A stretch of 7,500 nucleotides of DNA from Dehalococcoidia bacterium (GTDB lineage: Bacteria; Chloroflexota; Dehalococcoidia; SM23-28-2; RBG-16-64-32): assembly GCA_030690405.1 (NCBI GenBank), contig JAUYGU010000086.1:1-7500 (forward strand). Direction: 5' to 3'. Within the stretch, counting starts at the first letter, position 1. The number at the start of each line of letters is the position of its first letter. Positions 1 through 5,893 of the stretch are shown here, piece by piece. The notes under the pieces were generated by a model that had not been told where the DNA came from, ran no database searches, and saw only the letters and a program-made list of their open reading frames with translations. The translations under genes were made by a program, and so were the position numbers.

Positions 1-668
1 GAAGGGTCGAAGGCGTCCAGGTCGAACGTGATGTACACGGTGTCGCTCAGCTGGTCGGCTATCGACTCGGCGCCGGCGGAGCGGAACTCCTGTGGGCTGT
101 AGAACGGCAGCCCGCGCTCGCGGATGAAGTCGTGCTCCTCGCGCTCGGCGCTGCGCAGCCCGACCTGCACCACCGGCGCGTGCTGGAGCGCCCGCCGCAG
201 CGTGCAGGCGTGGCTGTAGGGCGAGTCCATGTAGCTGTCGCGCAGGTCGGCGTGGGCGTCGAAGGCGAGGACGCTGAGGCCGGGCATCCGCTTCGCGTGG
301 GCGCGCACGGCGCCCACCGCCACCGTGTGCTCGCCGCCCAGGGTGACGACGAGCTTGCCGCCGTCGAGCAGTTCTCCCACCACCTCCTCGATGCGGTCCA
401 CCATCGCCTGCGGCCCGCCGGCGTGGAACGCCATCTCCGGCAGGGTGTGGATGCCCACCCGGTACGGCTCGCTGCCGATGCCGATGTCGTACAGCTCCAT
501 GTTGCCGGAGGCCTCGATGATGGCGGCCGGGCCCTCGCGGGAGCCGACCCAGCCGCTGGCGGTGGAGTCGTAGGGCACGGGGAGGACGACGACGCGGGCG
601 CGCTCGTAGCCGGAGTACTCCGCGGGGAGGGCGGCGAAGCCGCGAGGCCAGAAGCGCTCGTCAGTCAT
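1..668 (-). CDS. speB: Agmatinase / ureohydrolase family enzyme (3' end beyond the left edge)
   Basis: Ureohydrolase (arginase/agmatinase) family; the expected reaction is agmatine + water -> putrescine + urea, in the cytoplasm with two Mn(II) ions. Reading from ATG at 668 gives 222 codons before the window edge, so the C-terminal part is missing. The family's metal motifs are all present in order: GGEH (111-114), DAHAD (137-141), SHA (152-154) and FDLDAFDP (215-222). The predicted Mn ligands are H114, D137, H139, D141, D216 and D218. The N-terminal 'PVPYDSTASGWVGSREGPAAI' region is also typical of agmatinases. The start lies 11 nt after the deoxyhypusine-synthase-like stop, with only a weak AGGGG ribosome site, suggesting translational coupling. 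Arginase or another guanidino-hydrolase cannot be excluded by sequence alone, but the polyamine neighbours favour agmatinase. Confidence 0.9.
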   Translation of the reverse strand, partial: MTDERFWPRGFAALPAEYSGYERARVVVLPVPYDSTASGWVGSREGPAAIIEASGNMELYDIGIGSEPYRVGIHTLPEMAFHAGGPQAMVDRIEEVVGELLDGGKLVVTLGGEHTVAVGAVRAHAKRMPGLSVLAFDAHADLRDSYMDSPYSHACTLRRALQHAPVVQVGLRSAEREEHDFIRERGLPFYSPQEFRSAGAESIADQLSDTVYITFDLDAFDP

Positions 669-679
669 GGGGTGCGCCC

Positions 680-1741
680 CTAGCGAGGAGGGCGTTCGGC
701 GGGGACGGTGCGGCCTTCGGCCTTCGCGTAGTCCCAGTCGAGCGCCGGCAGCTTGCGCGCCTTGATGACGTCCGCCTTCTCCGCCAGGGCGCTGACGATG
801 ATGGGCATGCCGATGGTGGCGTCCACGTTGGCGGTGACGAAGCTGGCGTCGGGGGCGATCTTGCGCCAGGACTGCGCCTCCTCGAAGGTGCAGCCGGAGA
901 GGCCGCCCCACTGCGGCTCGTCGGTCGTCACCTGGATGCCGTAGCTGTGACCGGGGCGCTCCCGCTGGAACAGGTAGGCGGCGACGCCCGCCTGCTGGAT
1001 GAAGTTCTTGGGCGTGCCGCCGCCTACGTAGACGACGCCGGTCTTGTTCGACGTGAGGGCGATGTGCGCCGTCTCCAGCACGTCGCCGATGATATCGAAC
1101 ATCACCCGCTTGCCGGTGCGGACGCGGCCCTCGGCCACGGCGAGGCCGTGGACGCTATCGCCGAAGGCGGGGCAGTAGATGGGCACGCCGTGTTTGGCGG
1201 CGGCGGTCAGTATCCCCTCCTGCTTGGCGAGCGGGGTAAGCGCCTTGCCCAGGAGGTGGAAGTACTCCCGCGTGGAGTAGGGCCTGCCCTCGTCCAGGGT
1301 GAGCGAGAACTCCGTGACGAAGCGCTCGCCGATGGAGAACTCGTGCTCAGGGGCAAGGGTGTCGTAGAAGCGGTAGATGCGCAGGTTGGCCAGGTGGACG
1401 TCCTCGCCGGAATCTCCGCCCACCGGCGACTGGAAGTGCAGGTGGCCCAGCGTCTCGTAGACGTCGTGATAGAGGTTGGCGCCGGTGCTCACCAGCACGT
1501 CGATGAGCCGGTTCTCGATCAGGTAGACGATGAGCGGCCGCATGCCGGCGGGGACCATCGCCCCGGCCAGGCCCATGAAGAGCGTCGCCTCGTCGCGGAG
1601 CGCCTCCTCCCAGATGGCGGCGGCCTGGCCCAGGTTGCGCCCCTGAAAGGCGGTGGCGGCCAGCCGGCGGGCGATCTCGGACGCGGAGGCCGAGCCCGTG
1701 ATCGGGAATGGGGTCACCTCTCCGGGGTGACCGTTCTCCAT
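680..1741 (-). CDS. Deoxyhypusine synthase homologue (probable homospermidine synthase, SpeY-like)
   Basis: A 353-residue member of the deoxyhypusine synthase (DHS) family. Eukaryotic and archaeal DHS move an aminobutyl group from spermidine to a lysine of eIF5A; bacteria lack that substrate. The cyanobacterial homologue SpeY instead makes homospermidine from putrescine. Recognisable parts are VLVSTGANLYHD (82-93), the NAD-site region SNKTGVVYVGGGTPKNFIQQ (231-250) and the active-site block ending SWRKIAPDA (291-299). K294 aligns with the catalytic lysine (human K329), W292 with W327, E288 with E323 and S282 with S317. The acidic/serine residues of the eukaryotic DGSDSGA loop are replaced by WGGLSGC (278-284). 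ATG at 1741 is preferred because it lies one base past the speD stop and gives a family-sized protein; an open extension to 1843 would run back through speD. Family membership is secure; the substrate is inferred from context. Confidence 0.88.
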   Translation of the reverse strand: MENGHPGEVTPFPITGSASASEIARRLAATAFQGRNLGQAAAIWEEALRDEATLFMGLAGAMVPAGMRPLIVYLIENRLIDVLVSTGANLYHDVYETLGHLHFQSPVGGDSGEDVHLANLRIYRFYDTLAPEHEFSIGERFVTEFSLTLDEGRPYSTREYFHLLGKALTPLAKQEGILTAAAKHGVPIYCPAFGDSVHGLAVAEGRVRTGKRVMFDIIGDVLETAHIALTSNKTGVVYVGGGTPKNFIQQAGVAAYLFQRERPGHSYGIQVTTDEPQWGGLSGCTFEEAQSWRKIAPDASFVTANVDATIGMPIIVSALAEKADVIKARKLPALDWDYAKAEGRTVPAERPPR

Positions 1742-1742
1742 G

Positions 1743-2123
1743 TCAGGCCCTACCCGGGGAAACGGCCGCTTCGGGCGCCTCCAGGCCACGCACCAGGACG
1801 TTGACCTGTATGTCGCGCAGGCTGAAGCGGCGCTTGAGGTCATCGACGACGTGGGCGGGATCGAAGTCCTTGCAGGAGAAGATGTCCGCCCAGATCAGGC
1901 AGCGTTCGGGGAAGGTGTGTAAGGAGATGTGGCTCTCGGCTATCATGACGTAGCCCGAGACGCCCCAGTCCTCCGGGTTCGTACCTTTATAGCGGACGAC
2001 GGTCGGCGGCGCGATCTTGGTCATACCCATCGCTTCCGGGTAGAGGTCTAAGATCGCGCGGACGACATTCTCATCCGCAAGCTGGTCAGGATCACCCCCG
2101 AATCCGTCGACGATGACGTGCAT
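1743..2123 (-). CDS. speD: SpeD-family pyruvoyl decarboxylase (AdoMet decarboxylase, or derived arginine decarboxylase)
   Basis: A 126-residue proenzyme of the short bacterial/archaeal SpeD class. It should self-cleave between E63 and S64 in the sequence IAESHISLHTFPE, turning S64 into the pyruvoyl cofactor. The supporting residues match Thermotoga SpeD shifted by one: S56 (S55), H69 (H68) and C84 (C83). Classical SpeD decarboxylates S-adenosylmethionine to supply aminopropyl groups to spermidine synthase. No spermidine synthase is visible here, and the next genes are a DHS homologue and agmatinase, so an arginine decarboxylase role of the kind known for neofunctionalised SpeD homologues is plausible. 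The stretch before GVSG (NPED at 49-52) differs from the hydrophobic RFLP-like stretch that I recall from Thermotoga SpeD. The ATG has a strong GAAGGAGG ribosome site (complement of about 2131-2138). It is the first gene of the operon; its TGA is one base from the next ATG. Confidence 0.9.
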   Translation of the reverse strand: MHVIVDGFGGDPDQLADENVVRAILDLYPEAMGMTKIAPPTVVRYKGTNPEDWGVSGYVMIAESHISLHTFPERCLIWADIFSCKDFDPAHVVDDLKRRFSLRDIQVNVLVRGLEAPEAAVSPGRA

Positions 2124-2240
2124 CGCGATCCCTCCTTCGGGCTCAGGTTGAGCCCCTTTACGCTATGAAAGCCCTCCGCCGCACCGGGGTCCGGTACGTG
2201 GGGGCCACGGAAGGACGCGCCTATTCAGTTTTTAAGCGCA
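2124..2240 (-). promoter_or_regulatory. Structured 5' leader of the speD operon (hairpins next to the ribosome site)
   Basis: Between the predicted transcription start (about 2240) and speD lie three perfect short hairpins, each with a 3-nt loop: CGTGG-CCC-CCACG (2197-2209), ACCGG-ACC-CCGGT (2183-2195) and GGGCTCA-ACC-TGAGCCC (2139-2155). The last ends directly before the GAAGGAGG ribosome site. Farther upstream, UCCUUC (complement of 2210-2215) is exactly complementary to GAAGGA of that ribosome site (complement of 2133-2138), giving a possible sequestering pair. The leader does not match a riboswitch class I can name. A regulatory role is inferred from structure and position only. Confidence 0.45.
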
Positions 2241-2246
2241 AGGCGC

Positions 2247-2275
2247 ATGATAGCACAGGGGCGGGGGGTACGCAA
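2247..2275 (-). promoter_or_regulatory. Sigma-70-type promoter for the speD operon
   Basis: On the minus strand, TTGCGT (complement of 2270-2275) is followed after exactly 17 nt by TATCAT (complement of 2247-2252). An extended -10 TGC immediately precedes the hexamer. The -10 matches the consensus at 5 of 6 positions and the -35 at 3 of 6. Transcription would start near 2240, just past the holB stop at 2288, so the speD operon can be expressed separately from holB. The site is surrounded by very GC-rich sequence, which makes the AT-rich hexamer stand out. Confidence 0.6.
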
Positions 2276-2287
2276 TGAGGGGGTGGC

Positions 2288-3301
2288 CTAGCGCCGCGCG
2301 GGCTCGGCGGCCCGCGGTGCGCCGAGGAGCAGCGCCTCCAGCACCAGCCGTGGCTGGGCGTTCTCCTGGAGGTTGTGTCCGGCCTCGCCCACGGCCTGCA
2401 CGAACTCCGCGACGCTGGCGCTGCGGTGCCGGGCGGCGTCCTCGCGCAGCTCGGCGAGCCGGTCCACGTTGGCGACGCCGTCCTCGGCGCCGGCTCGCAT
2501 CAGGAGGACGTCGCGCCACCAGTCGCGCCAGGCCTCCAGCGCCGCGAACAGCGCCTCCGGCCTGCGCTTAAAGTCAGGCGCCAGCCGCTCCGCGAGATCC
2601 AGCCGCTGCGCCACGGTCATCGAGGCGAGCGCCCGCGCCTGCGAGAGCAGCTCTCGCCGCCGCTCCAGCAGCGAGGCGTCGTCCGCGGCCTCCAGCGCCC
2701 AGCCGATCCGTCCCCGGGACAGGCGGGCGAGTAGGCGGGCCTGCTCCGCCTCGACGCCGTTCGCCGCGAGCGCGGCCTCCACCTCCGCCACGGCGGGGAG
2801 GCGCAGCTCCAGCCGCCGGCAGCGGGAGCGGATCGTGGGCAGGAGGTGGGACTCATCGGCCGTAACGAGGGCGAAGACGACCTGCGGCGGCGGCTCCTCG
2901 AGCGTCTTCAGGAAGGCGTTCTGCGCCGCCGCGTTCATCTCCTCCGCCGGGTCGATGATGACGAAGCGGCAGCGCCCCTCGAACGGCTTCAGCGCCGCGG
3001 AGCGCTCCACCTCCCGAATCTGCGAGACGTGGATCCCCTTCTGCGAGCCCTCCTCGCCCTCCTCCACCGTGACGGTTTGCACGTCGGCGTGGATGCCGCC
3101 GGCGATGCGGCGGCAGGGGGCGCACTCGCCGCATGGCGGCTCGGCACCCTCGCAGTTGAGGGCCTGCGCCAGCTTCAGGGCCAGCGCGCGCTTGCCCACG
3201 CGCTCCGGGCCGACGAACAGGTAGGCGTGGGCGACACGGCCCTCGCGCAGGGCGCGCTCAAGGGCGGCGACGGCGCGCTCCTGGCCGGCCAGGCCCCACA
3301 C
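2288..3301 (-). CDS. holB: DNA polymerase III subunit delta' (clamp loader)
   Basis: Delta' subunit of the clamp-loader complex, which opens the beta sliding clamp and loads it on primed DNA during replication. The 337 residues begin WGLAGQERAV and carry a Walker-A-like GPERVGKR (31-38). A cysteine cluster follows at C50, C57, C60 and C63, typical of the zinc module of bacterial DnaX/HolB proteins. The Walker-B-like stretch is FVIIDPAEEMN (113-123), followed by NAFLKTLEEPP (128-138) and the sensor motif TIRSRC (156-161). The C-terminal third is helical, as in the clamp-loader collar. DnaX (tau/gamma) is an alternative, but its longer C-terminal region and canonical start are absent. The start is GTG at 3301, with AGGGAG 8 nt upstream and the expected family N-terminus directly after it. 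It lies 102 bp downstream of lysA on the same strand. Confidence 0.9.
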   Translation of the reverse strand: MWGLAGQERAVAALERALREGRVAHAYLFVGPERVGKRALALKLAQALNCEGAEPPCGECAPCRRIAGGIHADVQTVTVEEGEEGSQKGIHVSQIREVERSAALKPFEGRCRFVIIDPAEEMNAAAQNAFLKTLEEPPPQVVFALVTADESHLLPTIRSRCRRLELRLPAVAEVEAALAANGVEAEQARLLARLSRGRIGWALEAADDASLLERRRELLSQARALASMTVAQRLDLAERLAPDFKRRPEALFAALEAWRDWWRDVLLMRAGAEDGVANVDRLAELREDAARHRSASVAEFVQAVGEAGHNLQENAQPRLVLEALLLGAPRAAEPARR

Positions 3302-3317
3302 CTAAGCGTCTCCCTGG

Positions 3318-3395
3318 GAAGGAGGTAGAAGGAAGCAGGAAGGAGATGCCGCCACCCGATCGCTTTTCACCTTCCTTCTTCCCTCTTCCACCTTC
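3318..3395. repeat. Long imperfect inverted repeat of purine/pyrimidine arms between lysA and holB
   Basis: Two 29-nt arms (3318-3346 and 3367-3395) are reverse-complementary at 24 of 29 positions by hand alignment, around a 20-nt loop. One arm is almost all purine and the other almost all pyrimidine. The structure fills most of the 102-bp gap between the lysA stop (3404) and the holB start (3301). There is no clear U-tract, so it is not a standard intrinsic terminator. It could still weaken read-through, stabilise lysA mRNA, or be a small dispersed repeat. Confidence 0.7.
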
Positions 3396-3403
3396 TTTCG
3401 TCC

Positions 3404-4741
3404 TCACTCCAGCGGCCATACGTCCGACCGGATGAGATCGTGGTACCTCTCGCGGCGGCGGATGAGCTTCGCCTCGCCGTCGCGCACCAGCACGACCGCC
3501 GGGCGCAGCGAGGCGTTGTAGTTGCTCGCCATCGGCAGGGCGTAAGCCCCCGCCGTCGCCATCGCCAGGATGTCGCCCGCCGCCAGCGGCGCCAGCTCGG
3601 CGTCGCGCATCAGGATGTCGCCCGACTCGCAGTAGCGGCCGGCGACCGTCACCGTCTCGCGCCGTGTCTCCAGCGGCTTGTTCGCCACCAGCGCCGAGTA
3701 CTGCGAGCCGTAGAGCGGCGGCCGGATGTTGTCCGCCATGCCGCCGTCCACGGAGACGAAGCGGCGCAGGCCCGGCACCTCCTTCGACGAGCCCACCGTG
3801 TACAGCGCCACCGCCGCCCTCGCGACGATCGCGCGGCCGGGCTCGATGATCAGCTTCGGCAGCGGCAGCCCGTGCTCGCGGCAGCCCTCCGTCACGGCGG
3901 CGGTAACCGCCTCCGCGTAGTCGGCCACGGACGGCGGCGGCTTGTCCTCGACGTACTGGACGGCGAAGCCGCCGCCCGGGCTGAACTCCTCCAGCCGCAG
4001 CCCGTGCTTCTGGGCCATCTCCGCCGCGAACCCCAGCATCACCTCGACGGCCTCCCTGTACGGCCCTATCTCGAACACCGGTGAGCCCAGGTGCGCGTGC
4101 AGCCCCTTCACGTCCAGGCCGGGCATCTCCAGCGCCTGGCGCACCGCCGCCTCCGCCTGGCCGGTCGGCAGCGGGATGCCGAACTTGCTGTCCAGCGTCC
4201 CGGTCGTGGTGTGGGCGTGCGTGTGCGGGTCGACGCCGGGCGAGAGCCTCAGCAGGACCGGCTGAGGTACGCCGGCGGCCTGGGCGAGGCCGTTCAGCAT
4301 GTGCATCTCGTGGAAGTTGTCGATGACTACGCGGCCGACGCCGTAGGCCAAGGCCTCCTTCAGCTCGGACTCCAGCTTGTTGTTGCCGTGGAAGTAGATG
4401 CGCTCCGGCGGGAAGCCGACCGAGGCGGCGATCGCCAGCTCGCCGCCGGAGACGACGTCCAGCGCCATCCCCTCCTCGGCGACGATGGCGGCCAGGGCGC
4501 GCCCCAGGTAGGCCTTGGCGGCGTAGGCCACCACCGTGTCCGGATAGCGGGCACGGAACTGCGACTGGAACTCGCGGCAGCGCTCGCGCAGCGTCTCTTC
4601 GTCGAACACGTAGAGGGGGGTGCCGAACTCGCGCGCCAGCGCCACGGCGTCGCAGCCGCCCAGCGACAGGTGGCCGGCCTCGTTGACGGCGGCGGTAAGG
4701 GGCAGGATTTCGGCGAAAGGGATACGTGTCTTCTGCGCCAA
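3404..4741 (-). CDS. lysA: Diaminopimelate decarboxylase
   Basis: PLP-dependent fold-III decarboxylase converting meso-2,6-diaminopimelate to L-lysine and CO2, the last step of the DAP lysine pathway. The 445 residues show a full LysA motif set: GTPLYVFDE (40-48), the PLP lysine K76 in YAAKAY (73-78), HAHLGS (215-220) and the phosphate-binding SPGGGF (254-259). EPGR (300-303), VDGGMADNIRPPLYG (331-345) and the catalytic cysteine C371 in CESGD (371-375) complete the set. The length is normal for the family. The first usable start is TTG at 4741; an in-frame stop lies within the TATAAT sequence just upstream, so no longer form exists. GGGAG sits only 4 nt before the TTG, which is short spacing. 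Homologous decarboxylases for ornithine/arginine or carboxynorspermidine exist, but CESGD together with the other motifs favours LysA. Confidence 0.93.
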   Translation of the reverse strand: MAQKTRIPFAEILPLTAAVNEAGHLSLGGCDAVALAREFGTPLYVFDEETLRERCREFQSQFRARYPDTVVAYAAKAYLGRALAAIVAEEGMALDVVSGGELAIAASVGFPPERIYFHGNNKLESELKEALAYGVGRVVIDNFHEMHMLNGLAQAAGVPQPVLLRLSPGVDPHTHAHTTTGTLDSKFGIPLPTGQAEAAVRQALEMPGLDVKGLHAHLGSPVFEIGPYREAVEVMLGFAAEMAQKHGLRLEEFSPGGGFAVQYVEDKPPPSVADYAEAVTAAVTEGCREHGLPLPKLIIEPGRAIVARAAVALYTVGSSKEVPGLRRFVSVDGGMADNIRPPLYGSQYSALVANKPLETRRETVTVAGRYCESGDILMRDAELAPLAAGDILAMATAGAYALPMASNYNASLRPAVVLVRDGEAKLIRRRERYHDLIRSDVWPLE

Positions 4742-4767
4742 GGGTCTCCCTTCGGAGGTACGAGGCG

Positions 4768-4773
4768 ATTATA
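4768..4773 (-). promoter_or_regulatory. Likely -10 element of the lysA promoter
   Basis: A perfect TATAAT on the minus strand (complement of 4768-4773) lies 27 nt upstream of the lysA TTG, predicting a start near 4761 and a leader of about 20 nt. No good -35 is seen at 16-18 nt: the 17-nt position reads TACGAC and lies inside the adjacent 12-bp palindrome. The same -10 with similar downstream bases occurs again at 4865-4870. Confidence 0.5.
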
Positions 4774-4793
4774 GCGCGCTCGATGGTCCAGTC

Positions 4794-4837
4794 GTAGGGC
4801 AGGGCCCCGCCCTGCCCTACCGAGGCTGGGGCCTCGG
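4794..4837. repeat. Two adjacent hairpins: 12-bp perfect stem and 7-bp stem
   Basis: GTAGGGCAGGGC (4794-4805) and GCCCTGCCCTAC (4809-4820) form a perfect 12-bp inverted repeat with a CCC loop. CCGAGGC (4820-4826) and GCCTCGG (4831-4837) form a 7-bp stem with a TGGG loop. They lie upstream of the lysA -10, in the spacer after the MBL gene. Neither has a U-tract. They resemble REP-type intergenic palindromes more than a terminator. Confidence 0.75.
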
Positions 4838-4905
4838 CCTACAGAGCCCAAGGTGTACGAAGCGATTATACACGGCGGCCGGCCGGCGTCCGACCATAGC
4901 GTGTC

Positions 4906-4941
4906 GCGCCCTCGCGAGGCAGGGCGCAGCATGCTGCGCCC
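4906..4941. repeat. 20-bp perfect palindrome overlapping a 7-bp hairpin, just after the MBL gene
   Basis: GGGCGCAGCATGCTGCGCCC (4922-4941) is a perfect 20-bp palindrome. GCGCCCT (4906-4912) can pair with AGGGCGC (4921-4927), which shares its left arm, so two alternative structures are possible. The element begins 11 nt beyond the MBL stop codon. The GC-rich arms and flanking CCCTAC echo the hairpin at 4794-4820, suggesting one repeat family. It may act as a transcript 3'-end structure. Confidence 0.75.
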
Positions 4942-4952
4942 CTACGGTTCGA

Positions 4953-5864
4953 CTACCCCACGGGCCGCCACTCGCCCGGGCCGGCGGGCTCAACGTGGCC
5001 CTCGGCCTGCAGCTTCGCCAGGTGCGCCTCGATCTGGCGCAGCGCCATCGGGAGGATGCGCCGGTCAAGCTCCGGATAGATCTCGCCCAGCATCGACCGC
5101 GGCGTCGTCTTGCCGGCGGCGAGCAGGCTCAGCACCTGCTCCTCCCGCTCGTGGCGGTGGTCGATCAGCTCCTGCAGCTTGCGCGCGACGTCTTCCACCG
5201 GACGCCCGTGGCCGGGGAACATGACCGAAGCATCGAGCGCCTTCAGCCGCTCAAGCGACTGGAGGTAGAGCGCCATGTCACCGTAGGGCGGCGGCGAGAT
5301 GGCCACGGTGCCCAGCCCCAGGGCGGTGTCGCCGGTGAACAGCGCCCGCACGGCGCGGATGTAGACGCATATGGAGCCCAGCGTGTGGCCAGGGGTGTGC
5401 AGGATCTCCAGGGAGAGGCCGCCCACGCCGAGCACGGCGCCGTCGGTGACGGGCAGGTCCGGCACGGCCTCCGCCGCCTGCTGACGGAACCGCTGTACCT
5501 GCTCCAGGATCGCCTGCTGGTCGGGCGGGACGTCCAGGTCCTGGGGGGCGTCGCCCTGCCAGTCGAGCAGGAAGCGCTCCTCCTGCGGGTGCATGACGAC
5601 CTGGGCGCCGGTGGCCTGCCGCAGCCGGTGGGCGCCGCTCGTGTGATCGAAGTGGTGGTGCGTGAGGATGATGTAGCGCACCTTCACGTCCGGCCGCTCC
5701 CGCAGGTACTCCAGCCGTGCCCGCAGGGACTGCTCGTCCCCGAAGCCGCTGTCGATGAGCGCGCCTTCGCCGCCGTCGGTCACCAGGAAGACGTTCGGCT
5801 CCTGCGGGCCTGTGTAGAACGCCGGCGGAGCCTCGATGGCCTGAATCCGCGCGGTTATCTCCAC
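4953..5864 (-). CDS. MBL-fold metallohydrolase with LACTB2-like winged-helix C-terminus
   Basis: A 303-residue metallo-beta-lactamase-fold hydrolase. The zinc-binding motif THHHFDH (68-74; H69, H71, D73, H74) is followed by H160 in HTPGHT, D179 in FTGDT and H219 in FPGHG, so the two-metal site is complete. Residues from about 240 to 293 look like the small winged-helix tail of the LACTB2 group: RXEQVLSLL, then the helical stretch with ALRQIEAHLAKLQAEGHVE. Members of that group include an endoribonuclease (human LACTB2) and many uncharacterised bacterial hydrolases, so the substrate is unknown. GTG at 5864 is chosen because GGAG lies 8 nt upstream and VEITARIQAI is a natural N-terminus; the open extension to 5984 is encoded by intergenic repeat DNA. 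It is separated by hairpin-rich spacers from the genes on both sides and is probably its own unit. Confidence 0.87.
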   Translation of the reverse strand: MEITARIQAIEAPPAFYTGPQEPNVFLVTDGGEGALIDSGFGDEQSLRARLEYLRERPDVKVRYIILTHHHFDHTSGAHRLRQATGAQVVMHPQEERFLLDWQGDAPQDLDVPPDQQAILEQVQRFRQQAAEAVPDLPVTDGAVLGVGGLSLEILHTPGHTLGSICVYIRAVRALFTGDTALGLGTVAISPPPYGDMALYLQSLERLKALDASVMFPGHGRPVEDVARKLQELIDHRHEREEQVLSLLAAGKTTPRSMLGEIYPELDRRILPMALRQIEAHLAKLQAEGHVEPAGPGEWRPVG

Positions 5865-5893
5865 GGTGGACGCTCCGGAGGATGGGATATGGA

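Larger units (their letters stand above)
4756..4870. repeat. Imperfect direct repeat (TATAAT-containing) flanking a palindromic insert
   Basis: The segment at 4756-4773 recurs at 4851-4870. The two differ only by a 2-nt insertion and one substitution (aggtacgaggcgattata versus aggtgtacgaagcgattata). The copies bracket about 77 bp that contain the hairpins at 4794-4837. This could be a local duplication, or target-site-like repeats around a small mobile palindromic unit. Both copies carry TATAAT on the minus strand. Confidence 0.6.

Noticed and set aside
132..683. Plus-strand open frame opposite the agmatinase gene
   Set aside because: The minus strand encodes all agmatinase metal motifs; the plus translation is low-complexity and without a family pattern.
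1742..1843. N-terminal extension of the DHS homologue to 1843
   Set aside because: It would overlap the C-terminus of speD by about 100 bp, adds unconserved residues, and the ATG at 1741 is one base past the speD stop.
2139..2155. Intrinsic terminator for holB
   Set aside because: The 7-bp hairpin has no U-tract and lies next to the speD ribosome site, about 130 nt beyond the holB stop; a leader structure fits better.
2124..2240. Assignment of the speD leader to a known SAM riboswitch class
   Set aside because: The leader lacks the conserved core sequences I would need to name SAM-I, SAM-II or another class; only generic hairpins are visible.
2275..2571. Plus-strand arginine/proline-rich open frame opposite the 3' part of holB
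   Set aside because: Low-complexity R/A/P translation, no ribosome site, and entirely antisense to a well-supported gene.
4865..4870. Second TATAAT as an independent lysA promoter
   Set aside because: No acceptable -35 is seen at 16-18 nt and it sits upstream of strong hairpins; kept only as part of the direct repeat.
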